From Geodermatophilaceae bacterium URHB0062 (GTDB taxonomy: Bacteria > Actinomycetota > Actinomycetes > Mycobacteriales > Geodermatophilaceae): a stretch of 64,000 bases of DNA. Below, piece after piece: positions 26,892-38,238 of this stretch. The DNA lies in contig KK211086.1 of the NCBI GenBank assembly GCA_000620185.1, positions 1-64,000 of the forward strand. The letters run 5' to 3'. A model generated the notes under the pieces. It was given only the letters and a program-made list of their open reading frames with translations. It was not told the DNA's origin and ran no database searches. Made by a program: the position numbers and the translations under genes. The stretch's first letter is position 1; each line of letters begins with the position of its first letter.

Positions 26892-27737
26892 TCAGTCCCG
26901 CGAGCGCCGGCGGAAGGCGGAGACCGCGAGTGGCGCGAAGACCGCCATGAAGATCAGCGACCACGCAACCGAGACCGCCACGGCGTTCTGCAGCGGCCAG
27001 GCGGCGTCCGGGCCCGCCGGTGGGCCGTTGCCCCAGAGCTCACGGCACGCCTGGGTGACCGCGGAGACGGGGTTCCACTCGGCGATGGTGCGCAGCCACG
27101 CCGGCATGGTCTCGGTCGGAGCGAACGTGTTGGCGACGAACGTCAGCGGGAACATCACCGTGAACATGAAGCCCTGCACGGCCTCCACGGTGCGCATCAG
27201 TGAGCCGACCCAGATGCCCAGCCAGATCAGGGCGAACCCGAACAGCAGCAGGAGGAGGAACCCCAGCACGCCGTCGACGACGCCGTTGCGGATGCGCCAA
27301 CCGATCAGCAGGCCGGTCAGGCCCATGACGACGACACCGATGCTCGAGTGGATCAAACTCGAGATGCTCCGCCCGACGAGCACCGCGGGCCGGGGCACCG
27401 GCAGCGACTTGAACCGGTCGACGAACCCCTTCTGCAGGTCGTTGGTGAGCCCCATGGCGACGATGGCCGAGGAGAACACCATGGTCTGGACCATGATCCC
27501 CGGCAGCAGGAACTCGCGGTAGTTCGAGCCCTCCACCGCGATCGCCCCGCCGAACACGTAGGCGAACAGCAGCACGAACATCACCGACTGCACCGTGACG
27601 TCGAGCAGCATCTCCGGCATCCGGCGGATGTGGAGCAGGTTGCGCCAGACGATGGCCGTCGACGCCCGCAGGAGGGACGGCGGCGAGATCGGCGGCCGCG
27701 TGACGGGCGACAGGGCCGGAGTGCGGACGGCGGTCAC
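26892..27737 (-). CDS. ABC-2 type exporter permease (DrrB-like)
   Basis: A 281-residue membrane subunit with six predicted helices. It has the ABC-2 signature region [31 protein letters not shown] (quoted across its conserved core) and an early [18 protein letters not shown] helix. The GTG start overlaps the ATPase stop by 4 nt (GTGA), so the subunits are made together. It resembles daunorubicin-type DrrB exporters. The substrate is not predictable from the sequence, and no biosynthetic cluster is adjacent. Confidence 0.92.
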   Translation of the reverse strand: MTAVRTPALSPVTRPPISPPSLLRASTAIVWRNLLHIRRMPEMLLDVTVQSVMFVLLFAYVFGGAIAVEGSNYREFLLPGIMVQTMVFSSAIVAMGLTNDLQKGFVDRFKSLPVPRPAVLVGRSISSLIHSSIGVVVMGLTGLLIGWRIRNGVVDGVLGFLLLLLFGFALIWLGIWVGSLMRTVEAVQGFMFTVMFPLTFVANTFAPTETMPAWLRTIAEWNPVSAVTQACRELWGNGPPAGPDAAWPLQNAVAVSVAWSLIFMAVFAPLAVSAFRRRSRD

Positions 27738-28726
27738 GGCGTGACTCCCTCGGGCGTCTGTTCGGTGGTGCCGTCGGCCGCCTCGGCCTCGGCGCGGTGC
27801 CCCGTGAGGTGCAGGAAGACGTCGTCCAGGCTGGGCCGGGCGAGCCCGAGGTCGTCGAGCTCGATGCCACTGGACTCGAAGACCGCGGCGATCCGGGTCA
27901 TGTCGCCCAGCCCGGCGGCCCGAGCCGTCAGCCGCCGGCTGCCCCGCTCGACGTGCACCTCCGGGGAGTGCGAACGCATGAGCCGGGCGGCGTCGTCGAG
28001 GTCCGCCGCGTTGGTCAGGGTGACCACGACGCTGGCCTGCCCCGCCTGGTCCTTGAGCTGTGTCGGCGTACCGGCGGCGATCACCTTGCCGTGGTCGACG
28101 ACCACGATCTCGTCGGCGAGGTGGTCGGCCTCCTCGAGGTACTGCGTCGTCAGGACCAGCGTGGTGCCCTCGTCGACCAGCTCCCGCAGGACCGCCCACA
28201 GACCCGATCGGCTCTGCGGGTCGAGCCCGGTGGTGGGCTCGTCGAGGAACAGGATGGGCGGCGCGGCCAGCAGGCTCACCGCGAGGTCGAGCCGCCGCCG
28301 CATGCCGCCGGAGTAGGTCTTGGCCATGCGGTCCGCGGCCTCGGTGAGGTCGAAGCGGTCGAACAAGCGCTCGGTCGCCTCGCGGACGTGGCTCTTGGGC
28401 AGCCCGTAGAGGGAGCCGATCAGCTTCAGGTTCTCCCGGCCGGTGAGGATCTCGTCGACCGTCGCCGCCTGCCCCGTGAGGCCCATGCTCCGGCGGACCT
28501 GGGTCGGCTCGCGGAGGATGTCGTACCCGGCCACCCGGCCCGTGCCCCCGGTGGGCACGCTCAGCGTGGTCAGCATGCGGACCAACGTGGTCTTGCCGGC
28601 CCCGTTGGGGCCCAGCAGCCCCAGGACCGTGCCGGTGGGGACGACGAAGCTCACCCCGTCCACGGCGCGCGTCTGCCCGAAGTGCTTGACCAGCTCGACG
28701 GCCTCGACCGCCGGGGCCGCGGTCAC
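27734..28726 (-). CDS. ABC exporter ATPase (DrrA-like)
   Basis: A 330-residue nucleotide-binding subunit with Walker [10 protein letters not shown], signature [10 protein letters not shown], Walker [14 protein letters not shown] and the switch histidine region TTQYLEE. The C-terminal roughly 90-residue extension is of the DrrA type, which stabilises the complex with DrrB. The GTG start at 28726 opens directly on the domain; the ribosome site is weak. First gene of the two-gene exporter operon, divergent from phosphoglucomutase. Confidence 0.93.
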   Translation of the reverse strand: MTAAPAVEAVELVKHFGQTRAVDGVSFVVPTGTVLGLLGPNGAGKTTLVRMLTTLSVPTGGTGRVAGYDILREPTQVRRSMGLTGQAATVDEILTGRENLKLIGSLYGLPKSHVREATERLFDRFDLTEAADRMAKTYSGGMRRRLDLAVSLLAAPPILFLDEPTTGLDPQSRSGLWAVLRELVDEGTTLVLTTQYLEEADHLADEIVVVDHGKVIAAGTPTQLKDQAGQASVVVTLTNAADLDDAARLMRSHSPEVHVERGSRRLTARAAGLGDMTRIAAVFESSGIELDDLGLARPSLDDVFLHLTGHRAEAEAADGTTEQTPEGVTP

Positions 28727-28870
28727 GCGGTCCGCCCGGCGGGGGGCCTTTGCGGCATCGTCATGGGTTCAGGATGCCGCCGACCACCGACAGAACCGCA
28801 AGGGAATTTGGCCCTCGCGAGACGACGCCCCGGTCGCGCTGCCGGGGGGCGACCCGCGAGGATCAGCCTC

Positions 28871-30505
<1,635 letters not shown>

Positions 30506-30543
30506 GCCCACCTTCCGGCCACAGTGGCCAAAAGTGACGGACG

Positions 30544-31488
30544 TCAGGGGCGGGGTGTGCGACGGCGGCGCGTCTTGTCGGCGTACATCGCGTCGTCGGC
30601 CTCGCGCACGACCTGCTCGTAGACCGCGTCGGGCTCCTCGCCGCCCGGGGCCGAGCCGATCCCGATGCTGATGCCGACCGGCACGGCCTGACCGCGCAGC
30701 GACATCGGCTCGGTCACCGACGTGCGCAAGCGCTCGGCCAGCACCTCGGCGTCGGCCGGCTCGGTGTTCTCGCACACGATGCTGAACTCGTCGCCACCCA
30801 GGCGGGCCGCGGTGTCGCTGGCGCGCAGGACCGAGCGCAGCCGGTCGCCGAAGGCCACCAGCACGGCGTCGCCCATCGGGTGGCCCAGCTCGTCGTTGAT
30901 CGCCTTGAAGCCGTCGAGGTCGATGATCAGCACGCAGGTCGGCGTGTTCTCGCGGTGGCCGCGGTCGAGGGCGTGCCGCAACCGGTCCTGGAACAGGAAC
31001 CGGTTGGGCAGGCCGGTCAGCTGGTCGTGCAGCGACCGGTGCACCAGTTCGGCCTCCAGCGCCTTGCGCTCGGTGATGTCCTCGACGATGAGCACCATGT
31101 GCGCGGCCAGGCCCTCGGGCGACTCCGCCACCTGCGAGGCGGTGACCTGGACCGGGATCTGGCGGCCGTCGGCGGACACGAGCCGGGTCTCCAGGCGCAT
31201 CGTCCGGCCGGGCTGGCGGCCCAGCATCGCGTGCGCCTTGCGGGCCAGCTCGACCGCGTCGGGGGCGACGAGGTCGAGGACGGAGACGCCCTGCAGCTCG
31301 TCCGCCGTCCGCCCCACCATCCCCGTCAGGGCGGGGTTCGCGTCGAGCAGCACACCGGCCGGAGTCGACAGCGCGACGCCCATCGGCGCGTTCGCGAAGG
31401 CACTGCGCCGGTCGGCCGGGGGCAGTCCGTCGACCACCTCGATCACCTCCTCACCCTTGTCACCTGCGCCCATCTTGCGTGACACCAC
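30544..31488 (-). CDS. PAS-GGDEF diguanylate cyclase
   Basis: A 314-residue cytosolic protein. A PAS domain (about 28-140, with the PAC end HMVLIVEDITERKALE) precedes a GGDEF domain (about 145-305). The active-site motif GGDEF is intact, and RASD five residues before it is a product-inhibition I-site (RxxD), so it should make cyclic di-GMP with feedback control. The input ligand of the PAS domain is unknown. The start is GTG 31488 or the adjacent GTG 31485; an ATG at 31473 has no ribosome site. It is divergent from HMG-CoA lyase. A role in switching motility is plausible, given the chemotaxis genes in the window. Confidence 0.93.
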   Translation of the reverse strand: MVSRKMGAGDKGEEVIEVVDGLPPADRRSAFANAPMGVALSTPAGVLLDANPALTGMVGRTADELQGVSVLDLVAPDAVELARKAHAMLGRQPGRTMRLETRLVSADGRQIPVQVTASQVAESPEGLAAHMVLIVEDITERKALEAELVHRSLHDQLTGLPNRFLFQDRLRHALDRGHRENTPTCVLIIDLDGFKAINDELGHPMGDAVLVAFGDRLRSVLRASDTAARLGGDEFSIVCENTEPADAEVLAERLRTSVTEPMSLRGQAVPVGISIGIGSAPGGEEPDAVYEQVVREADDAMYADKTRRRRTPRP

Positions 31489-31601
31489 CCACGAAAGTCC
31501 TCCTCCGCGCCACGGAACCGTTCCGGGTCGCCTGCCCGGGGGAACGGAACGGGGGTGCAGGATGCGGAGCGAACCCCGACGAGGGACACCGAGGAGAAGC
31601 C

Positions 31602-32549
31602 GTGAACGAGTTCGATCTGGTGCTGCCCACGGCGGTCGACATCCGCGAGGTCGGCATGCGCGACGGCCTGCAGCTCGAGGCGCCGGTCCCCCTGGCCGGC
31701 AAGCTGGAGATGCTGGAGGCCCTCGTGGCCACCGGGGTGCGGCGGATCGAGGTCACGTCCTTCGTCTCGCCGAAGGCCGTGCCGGCCCTGGCGGACGCCG
31801 ACCAGGTCGCCGCGGAGCTGTCCCGCTGGCCGGGTGTGCACTGGTCGGCCCTGGTCGCCAACGCACGCGGCGCCGTCCGTGCCGTGGACGCCGGCATGGC
31901 CGACCTGGAGTACGTCGTCTCGGCCTCCGACGGCCACAGCCGCGCCAACGCCGGGCGGACGACGGCCGAGGCGGTCGCGGCGATCGGCGAGATCGCCGGG
32001 CTGGCCCACGGCGCCGGCGGCTCCCTCGAGGTCATCATCGCCACGGCCTGGGACTGCCCGTTCGACGGGCGCACCCCCATCAGCCGGACCGTGGACGTGG
32101 CGCGGGCCGCCGTCACCGCCGGGGCCGACCAGCTCTGCCTGGGCGACACGATCGGGACGACGACGCCGATCCGCGTGGTCACCCTGCTGGACGCCGTCCG
32201 CCGGACCTGCCCGGGGATCTCCGTCGGCGTGCACTTCCACGACACCCGCGGCACCGGCCAGGCCAACGCGCTGGCGGCGATCCAGGCGGGGGTGACGCAG
32301 CTGGACTCCTCGATCGGCGGCCTCGGCGGCTGCCCGTTCGCCCCCGGCGCCAGCGGCAACATCGCGACCGAGGAGCTGGTCTACATGCTCGAGGAGTCGG
32401 GGGTGTCCACCGGCCTCGACCTCGACGCCGTCCTCGATGCGGCGCGCGTGACTCAGCAGGCGGTCGGCCACGAGCTCCCGAGCTCGCTGTTCCGCGCCGG
32501 CGGCCGGTCGGTGCCCCGCTCGGCCGCCGGCGCCGATCCGGCCCGGTGA
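31602..32549 (+). CDS. Hydroxymethylglutaryl-CoA lyase
   Basis: A 315-residue TIM-barrel enzyme that cleaves HMG-CoA to acetyl-CoA and acetoacetate, the last step of leucine degradation. The N-terminal REVGMRDGLQLE holds the catalytic Arg-Asp, GVHFHDTRGTGQAN holds the metal histidines, and GLGGCPFAPGASGN is the active-site cysteine loop. GTG 31602 follows GAGGAGAAG. The next gene starts in the overlap at its stop (TGATG), so they are co-translated. Confidence 0.93.
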   Translation: MNEFDLVLPTAVDIREVGMRDGLQLEAPVPLAGKLEMLEALVATGVRRIEVTSFVSPKAVPALADADQVAAELSRWPGVHWSALVANARGAVRAVDAGMADLEYVVSASDGHSRANAGRTTAEAVAAIGEIAGLAHGAGGSLEVIIATAWDCPFDGRTPISRTVDVARAAVTAGADQLCLGDTIGTTTPIRVVTLLDAVRRTCPGISVGVHFHDTRGTGQANALAAIQAGVTQLDSSIGGLGGCPFAPGASGNIATEELVYMLEESGVSTGLDLDAVLDAARVTQQAVGHELPSSLFRAGGRSVPRSAAGADPAR

Positions 32550-33046
32550 TGGGGACACCACGCATCGTGGACCCGGGCGTCATGCGTGAGGTCCTCGGCC
32601 ACTTCGCCTCCGGGGTCACTGTCGTCAGCGCGCTCACCGCGGACGGGCCGATCGGCTTCACCTGTCAGTCGTTCAGCTCGCTGTCGCTCGATCCGCCGCT
32701 GGTCGCGTTCGCACCGTCGCGGGCCTCGCGCACGTGGCCCCGGCTGCGGGAGATCGGCCGGTTCTGCGTGAACGTGCTGGCCGAGGGTCAGGACGACGTG
32801 TCGCAGAGCTTCGCCCGGTCCGGCGACGACAAGTTCGCGGGGGTGCGGTGGACGCCCAGCGCGCACGGCTCACCGGTGCTGGAGGACGTCGTCGCCTGGA
32901 TCGACGGGGAGCTGTGGGCGGAGTACGACGGCGGCGACCACACGATCGTCGTCGCCCGCGTGCTCGACCTCGGCGCGCACCCCGACCGCCGTCCGCTGCT
33001 CTACCACCGGGGCAGCTACGGCCTGCTGCGGCGCAGCGACGCCTGA
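32549..33046 (+). CDS. Flavin reductase-like (HpaC/DIM6) protein
   Basis: A 165-residue split-barrel FMN-binding protein. It contains LGHFASGVTVVSALTADGPIG, TCQSFSSLSLDPPLVAF and GRFCVNVLAEGQ, the classical flavin reductase pattern. Members supply reduced flavin to two-component monooxygenases. It overlaps the HMG-CoA lyase stop by one base, suggesting a shared catabolic operon, but no partner oxygenase is adjacent. It is convergent with the LOV phosphatase gene, 3 nt away. Confidence 0.9.
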   Translation: MGTPRIVDPGVMREVLGHFASGVTVVSALTADGPIGFTCQSFSSLSLDPPLVAFAPSRASRTWPRLREIGRFCVNVLAEGQDDVSQSFARSGDDKFAGVRWTPSAHGSPVLEDVVAWIDGELWAEYDGGDHTIVVARVLDLGAHPDRRPLLYHRGSYGLLRRSDA

Positions 33047-33049
33047 TCG

Positions 33050-35347
33050 TCAGCCGAAGCGGACGGCCAGCAGCGCGACGTCGTCCCGGTGGTCGAGCGC
33101 GCCGGTGACGGCGGCGTCGCACAGCTCGCGCGGCCCGGCGCCGACCGGGGCGGCGGCCAGCCGCTCGCACAGCTGCCGGATGCCGACGTCGAGGTCGACG
33201 CCCGGCCGCTCGATCAGCCCGTCGGTGTAGGCGATGAGCGTGGTGCCGGGGAGGACGTCGAGCAGCAGCGTCTCACGGTGCGTGGTGGCGTCCACGCCCA
33301 CCAGGAGCCCGGTCACACCGTCGAGCACCTGGACGGCGCCGTCGGGCCCGCGCAGCAGCAGGGGCGGGTGGCCGGCGTTGGCCACGTGCAGCACCCACGG
33401 CGAGCCGGGAGCCGCCGGCCGGACGGCGCGGGCGTAGACCATCGTCGCGAGCGAGGCGACGCGCAGGCCCTGCACCAGCCGGTCCACCCGCGCCAGCACC
33501 CAGCCCGGGTCGGCGTCCTCGGCGTCCCAGATGCAGGCCCGCAGCACACCCCGGAGGTGCCCCATGGCCGCGGCTGCCGCGACGTCGTGCCCCACCACGT
33601 CGCCCACCGCGATGCCGATCGAGTCGTCGGGCAGGTGCAGCAGGTCGTAGAAGTCGCCACCGACGTCCGCGGCGCTGGACGCGCTCACGTAGTGCGCGGC
33701 CGCCTCGATGCCGGGCACCACGGGCAGGTCCGGCAGGAGCGAGCGCTGCAGGGTGTCGGCGACGACGTGCTCGCGCTGGTAGAGCCGCACGTTGTCGACG
33801 GCGAGGGCGGCCCGGCGGGCGAGGTCCTCGGCGACGTCCACGTCGTCCTGCGTGAGCGGGCGGTCGTCGGACGTGCGGATGAGCGCCAGCGCCCCCAGCG
33901 TGCGGCGGCGGGCGACCATCGGCACGCTCACGCCCGAACGGGCGCCCATGCGGCGGAACGCCGCCCGGGCGACCGGGTCGACGACCATGCGCTCCACGGT
34001 CTCCGGCGTGAAGTCCTCCACCAGGACCGGCCGGGCGGTCGCGATGCTCTGCCGGCTCGGGGACGTCGGCGGCAGGTTGCGGGCGTGGTGGGCGCTGAAC
34101 ACCCGCAGGTCCTGCTCGTGGCCGTCGCGGTGCAGGTACGCGGTGTCCTGCACCTGCCCGTACTCGTCGAGGAGGGTGAGGAACACCCAGTCGGCCAACC
34201 GCGGCACGCACAGCTGCGCCAGCCGGTCGATCAGCTCGGACATGTCGAGCGTCGCGATCAACGTGCTGGTCGCCTCGGCCATGAGGCCCAGCCGGGTCTG
34301 CGCGCGCTCGGCGTCGCGCTGCGCGCGTTCTGCGTCGGAGCGGGCCTGCTCGGCGATGGAGCGGGCGAGTTCGGCCTCCTGGCGCGCCGCCTGCTCCGCG
34401 GCGAAGGCCGCCTCGCGTTCGTGCTCGACGCGCACCCGCTCGGTCACGTCGGTCTGCACGCCGACGAAGCTGACCAGATCGCCCGAGCCGTCGAAGACCG
34501 GGCTGATGGACAGCTGGTTCCAGAAGGCCGTGCCGTCCTTGCGGTAGTTGAGCAGCGTCGTGGTCACCGTGCGGCGCTCCGCGATGGCCCGGCGGATCTC
34601 GTCGACGGCGGCCGGATCGGTGGCCGGGCCCTGCAGGAAGCGGCAGTTCCGCCCGACGACGTCGTCCTGCTCGTACCCCGTGACCCGGGTGAAGGACGGA
34701 TTGACCCAGACCAGCGGGTTGTCCGGCTTGCGCGGGTCGGTGATGGTGAAGGTGATGTCGGTGGCGATGACGGCGCGCTCGCGCAGCGCCTGCAGGTAGG
34801 CGTCGGGGTCGCCGACCCCCTCGACGGGATCGAGCTGCAGGAACACGACGAGGGCCAACTCCTCGTCGCTGCCTGCCTGCGACAGCGGGAATCCGGTGAC
34901 CCAGAGCAGCTGGTCGCGGTCGCCCTGGTCGGCGTCGGCGCGCCGCCAGTCGGTGCTGCGCCCCGGCGAGAGGCGGATCGCCTCGCCCGTGACCGGCCTG
35001 CCCTGCGCGACGGTGGACAGCGGGCCGCTGCTGCTGGCCAGTGGTTCCCCGGCGAGGTCGGTGAGGCCGGCGGCGGCGCCCCAGGTGTCGACGTCCACGG
35101 GGAGCGCGATGTTGCCGGCGATCTCCACGGCGACGGTGTTGGCGTAGGTCACCGCGCTGTTCTTCTGGTCGATGACCAGGACGGCGACCGGAACGCTCGA
35201 CAGGATGCCCGGCAGCGCCGCGTGCGCGGCCCCGGCGCCCTGCCGGGAGACCGCGGCGGCGGCCGCGTCGACGATTCCGGCCTGCTCGGGCGTCCCGGGG
35301 TGGGCGGTGATCGCGGAGATCCCTGCTCCGTCGCGCTCGGGCGGCAC
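33050..35347 (-). CDS. LOV-GAF-PP2C protein phosphatase (blue-light RsbU/SpoIIE type)
   Basis: A 765-residue multidomain regulator. An N-terminal PAS-like region (about 45-160) precedes a LOV domain (about 185-310) with the flavin-binding signature GRNCRFLQG, photoactive Cys235, NYRKDGTAFWN and GVQTDVTERV. A roughly 50-residue coiled coil follows, then a GAF domain (about 370-525). The C-terminal PP2C/SpoIIE phosphatase has DVGGDFYDLLHL, GDVVGHD and the final HRDDVALL metal Asp. Such proteins dephosphorylate anti-anti-sigma factors, so this probably connects blue light to a general stress sigma factor; partners are not in the window. GTG 35347 lies 6 nt after TAGATT, so the message is leaderless. 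Confidence 0.93.
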   Translation of the reverse strand: MPPERDGAGISAITAHPGTPEQAGIVDAAAAAVSRQGAGAAHAALPGILSSVPVAVLVIDQKNSAVTYANTVAVEIAGNIALPVDVDTWGAAAGLTDLAGEPLASSSGPLSTVAQGRPVTGEAIRLSPGRSTDWRRADADQGDRDQLLWVTGFPLSQAGSDEELALVVFLQLDPVEGVGDPDAYLQALRERAVIATDITFTITDPRKPDNPLVWVNPSFTRVTGYEQDDVVGRNCRFLQGPATDPAAVDEIRRAIAERRTVTTTLLNYRKDGTAFWNQLSISPVFDGSGDLVSFVGVQTDVTERVRVEHEREAAFAAEQAARQEAELARSIAEQARSDAERAQRDAERAQTRLGLMAEATSTLIATLDMSELIDRLAQLCVPRLADWVFLTLLDEYGQVQDTAYLHRDGHEQDLRVFSAHHARNLPPTSPSRQSIATARPVLVEDFTPETVERMVVDPVARAAFRRMGARSGVSVPMVARRRTLGALALIRTSDDRPLTQDDVDVAEDLARRAALAVDNVRLYQREHVVADTLQRSLLPDLPVVPGIEAAAHYVSASSAADVGGDFYDLLHLPDDSIGIAVGDVVGHDVAAAAAMGHLRGVLRACIWDAEDADPGWVLARVDRLVQGLRVASLATMVYARAVRPAAPGSPWVLHVANAGHPPLLLRGPDGAVQVLDGVTGLLVGVDATTHRETLLLDVLPGTTLIAYTDGLIERPGVDLDVGIRQLCERLAAAPVGAGPRELCDAAVTGALDHRDDVALLAVRFG

Positions 35348-35353
35348 GCAGGA

Positions 35354-35359
35354 AATCTA
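35354..35359 (-). promoter_or_regulatory. -10 element (TAGATT) of a leaderless promoter
   Basis: On the minus strand TAGATT, 6 nt, then the GTG of the LOV phosphatase. The spacing is identical to that of the endonuclease IV gene. Confidence 0.55.
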
Positions 35360-35452
35360 GCCGTGCGCCGGTGGGTGTGCGGCACCCGGTGACTGGGAAA
35401 GCCGGTGGAGTCGTCGAGCCCGACGCCGGCCGCACCGCCAGGAGGTATCGCC

Positions 35453-36226
35453 ATGGGACTGCTGGACAGGCTCTTCGGGCGCCGCAGCCGGCTCCGCGAG
35501 CAGTACGCGCCGCCCCGCGAGTACCGGTCCCAGGAGGGCCGGGGCCGCCCGCAGGACCTCTCGGACGACCAGGCCGTCGCCCGCTACCGCTACCTCCTGC
35601 GGACCGCGCCGCCCGAGCAGATCGAGCAGGCGCACGCCGAGGCGTTCGCGCAGCTCACCCCCGACCAGCGGCAGCAGGTGCTGACCCAGCTCGCCGCCGG
35701 CGTGCCCGCCGGTGAGCGGCCCCGCAGCGACGACCCGCAGACCCTGGCCCGCGTCGCCACCCGCGCGGAGCTCCGGCAGCCCGGCTTCCTGGAGCGGACC
35801 CTCGGCGGCCCTGGGTACGGCGGTGGTTACGGCCGGGGCGGGTACGGCGGCGGCTACGGCCCCGCCTACGGCCCCGCCTACGGCGGCGGCTATGGCGGCG
35901 GCTACGGCGGCGGGATGGGCATGGGCAGCATGATCGGCGGCAGCCTGCTCGGCACCGTCGGCGGCCTGGTCATCGGTACGGCCGTGGCCGATGCCCTGTT
36001 CGACACGGGCCCCGGCGACGGCGGCCTGTTCGGCGGCGGCGACGAGTACGAGGACGGGTACGCCGACGGCTACCAGGCCGGTGACCAGGACGGCAACCAG
36101 GACATGTCGGGCGGCGACTACGGCGGGGACCCGGGAGGCGACTTCGCCGGTGGGGTGCAGGACGACTTCGGTGGCGACTACGGCGGCGGCGACTTCGGTG
36201 GGGACTTCGGCGGCGGGGACTTCTAG
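35453..36226 (+). CDS. Glycine/tyrosine-rich protein with conserved N-terminal cation-responsive-like segment
   Basis: A 257-residue protein of unknown function. Residues 1-110 are ordered and helical (MGLLDRLFGRRSRLREQY, then LSDDQAVARYRYLLRTAPPEQ and LTPDQRQQVLTQLAAGVP). The rest is GGYG repeats, one hydrophobic Gly-rich segment (MIGGSLLGTVGGLVIGTAVAD) and an acidic GGD/GGDF tail rich in Asp. ATG 35453 follows AGGAGGT. Similar actinobacterial proteins are uncharacterised. The segment may insert in the membrane, but this is uncertain. Its stop overlaps the convergent membrane-protein gene by 4 nt. Confidence 0.85.
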   Translation: MGLLDRLFGRRSRLREQYAPPREYRSQEGRGRPQDLSDDQAVARYRYLLRTAPPEQIEQAHAEAFAQLTPDQRQQVLTQLAAGVPAGERPRSDDPQTLARVATRAELRQPGFLERTLGGPGYGGGYGRGGYGGGYGPAYGPAYGGGYGGGYGGGMGMGSMIGGSLLGTVGGLVIGTAVADALFDTGPGDGGLFGGGDEYEDGYADGYQAGDQDGNQDMSGGDYGGDPGGDFAGGVQDDFGGDYGGGDFGGDFGGGDF

Positions 36227-36669
36227 CCCGTCCGGCTCTCCCGCGCCTGCCGCCGCAGGAGCAGCAGACCGAGCACGGGCAGCACGAGCGGCACGAAGCC
36301 GTACCCGCGGCCGTACCCGGACCAGACGGTCTCGTCCGGGAACGCGGCACGGTCGACCAGCGACAAGGTGCCGACGACGAGCACGCCGATCAGCTCCGTG
36401 GTGATCGCGACGAAGGCCGCCCGGCGTCCGCCCCGGCCACCGCGGGCCAGCCCGACGGTGGCCACGATGTAGACGACCGCGGCCAGGGCAGACAGGAGGT
36501 AGGCCAGCGGCGCCTCGTCGAACCGGGTGCTCAGCTGCACCGCCGCCCGCGCCCCCGCGGCCAGCGCGAAGACGGCGTACACGGCGACGAGCACGCGGGC
36601 CGGCCCGCTGCTCGCTCGTGCCGCGGGCGCCGGGCCGGCCCCGTCCTCCACGGACTGCTCCTCACGCAC
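36223..36669 (-). CDS. Small integral membrane protein, unknown function
   Basis: A 148-residue protein with four hydrophobic helices (about 25-45, 55-75, 85-105, 122-140) and a short basic C-terminus (LRRQARESRTG). It starts at GTG 36669, 8 nt inside the end of the next upstream gene, so the two form an operon. I recognise no named family. The paired small membrane genes recur in actinobacteria without assigned function. Confidence 0.78.
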   Translation of the reverse strand: MREEQSVEDGAGPAPAARASSGPARVLVAVYAVFALAAGARAAVQLSTRFDEAPLAYLLSALAAVVYIVATVGLARGGRGGRRAAFVAITTELIGVLVVGTLSLVDRAAFPDETVWSGYGRGYGFVPLVLPVLGLLLLRRQARESRTG

Positions 36670-37027
36670 CGGTGGCCTCCCAGATCTGCAGCAGCCGCCA
36701 CGCCATGACGGCGACGACGATCCCGGCGACGGCGAGCACCGCGCCGGCCCACCGTGAGGGCTCCGCGCGCGCCCACAGCACCCCGGCCGGCGGCACCAGC
36801 AGGACGCCGACCAGATAGCTCACGAACGTCGCCGTGTCCGCCGGTGTGTCCCCGCCCGCCATCCGCACGACCGCGAGGGCCGCCTGCCAGAGGAGCAGTG
36901 CCTCGAGCAGCCCCGCCCCGAGCAGGTGCACCAGACCCAGCCGCCGTCGCGCCAGCGTCGTCGCCGCGCCGAGCAGGGCCAGCAGCACGGCGACCGTCGT
37001 GATCAGCCAGGCCAGGAGCGGGGTCAC
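36662..37027 (-). CDS. Small integral membrane protein, unknown function
   Basis: A 121-residue protein with four hydrophobic segments starting at LLAWLITTVAVLLALLGAA and ending VVAVMAWRLLQIWEAT. The GTG start at 37027 has no strong ribosome site. First gene of a two-gene unit with the 148-residue membrane protein (8-nt overlap). No catalytic motif is visible. Confidence 0.75.
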   Translation of the reverse strand: MTPLLAWLITTVAVLLALLGAATTLARRRLGLVHLLGAGLLEALLLWQAALAVVRMAGGDTPADTATFVSYLVGVLLVPPAGVLWARAEPSRWAGAVLAVAGIVVAVMAWRLLQIWEATGA

Positions 37028-37109
37028 CGGCGGGACGGGCGGACGGCGGCGACGGCGGACACGCCCCCATCCTCCCGTGCCCGATCAGTGGCCCCGCCGC
37101 ACGGGGTCC

Positions 37110-38102
37110 TCAGCGGTGGACGGTGGACATGTCCGGGTAGCGGTCACCGACGGCAGCACCCACCGGAGCGGCCTCGTCGAGCCGGCGCAGGTCGTCGTCC
37201 GAGAGGTGGATGTCGGCCGCGGCCGCGTTCTCCTCCAGGTACCGCACCCGCTTGGTGCCCGGGATGGGCACCACCGCAGGGCGGCCGGACCGGTCGCTCT
37301 GCGCCATCACCCACGCCAGGGCGAGCTGCGTGGCGGTGACCCCCTTCTCGTCGGCGATCTCGCGTACCCGGTCGACCAGCCGCAGGTTCTGCTCGAACGC
37401 CTCGCCCTGGAAGCGCGGGTTGCGCCGGCGGAAGTCGTCGGGCGCGAGGTCGTCGACACTGCGGATCTGTCCGGAGAGGAAGCCGCGGCCGATCGGCGAG
37501 TAGGCGACGAAGCCGATGCCCAGCTCGGCGCAGGTGGCCAGGACGCCGTCGTCCTCCGGGTCCCTGGTCCAGAGCGAGTACTCGGTCTGGACGGCGGTCA
37601 CCGGCTGCACGGCGTGCGCGCGGCGGATGGTCTCCGGGGCGGCCTCGGAGATGCCCGCGTGCCGGATCTTGCCGGCCTCGACGAGCTCCCGGAGGGCACC
37701 CCAGGTGTCCTCGATCGGCACCGTCGTGTCGACCCGGTGCTGGTAGTAGAGGTCGATGACGTCGACGCCGAGCCGCTGGAGCGAGGCGTCGCAGGCCGAG
37801 TGCACGTACTCGGGTGTGCCGTTGATCCGGACGAAGGACCCGTCCTCCCGCCGCTCATTGCCGAACTTGGTGGCCAGCACGACCTCGTCGCGGCGTCCGG
37901 CGATGGCGCCGCCGACGAGCCGCTCGTTGGTGAACGGCCCGTACATGTCGGCGGTGTCGAGGAAGGTCACCCCGAGGTCGAGCGCCCGCTGGATGGTCCG
38001 CTCCGCCTCGGCCTGGTCGCCGGTGCCGTAGAACTCGCTCATCCCCATGCAGCCCAGGCCCTGTGCGGGAACGGTCAGGCTGCCGAGTGTCCGTGTCTGC
38101 AT
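37110..38102 (-). CDS. Aldo/keto reductase
   Basis: A 330-residue NADPH-dependent oxidoreductase with TIM-barrel fold. The catalytic tetrad is visible: Asp and Tyr in FLDTADMYG, Lys in VLATKFG and His in LYYQHRVD. The cofactor-binding end has [15 protein letters not shown]. Overall it resembles the AKR13/YajO group. ATG 38102 follows GGGGGAG; a longer frame lacks support. Substrate unknown. It is divergent from the subtilisin gene. Confidence 0.93.
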   Translation of the reverse strand: MQTRTLGSLTVPAQGLGCMGMSEFYGTGDQAEAERTIQRALDLGVTFLDTADMYGPFTNERLVGGAIAGRRDEVVLATKFGNERREDGSFVRINGTPEYVHSACDASLQRLGVDVIDLYYQHRVDTTVPIEDTWGALRELVEAGKIRHAGISEAAPETIRRAHAVQPVTAVQTEYSLWTRDPEDDGVLATCAELGIGFVAYSPIGRGFLSGQIRSVDDLAPDDFRRRNPRFQGEAFEQNLRLVDRVREIADEKGVTATQLALAWVMAQSDRSGRPAVVPIPGTKRVRYLEENAAAADIHLSDDDLRRLDEAAPVGAAVGDRYPDMSTVHR

Positions 38103-38238
38103 GCACTCCCCCTGCCCGCCGGGCTCCCGGGTCAATCGGCCCGCGGCGATTCCGGCCTACCCGGCGGTAACCGATGGGGACGTCGGTCGTTCTGGCAGGG
38201 CGACAGCGTCCCGCACCGCCGAACGCCGAGGAGCCCCA

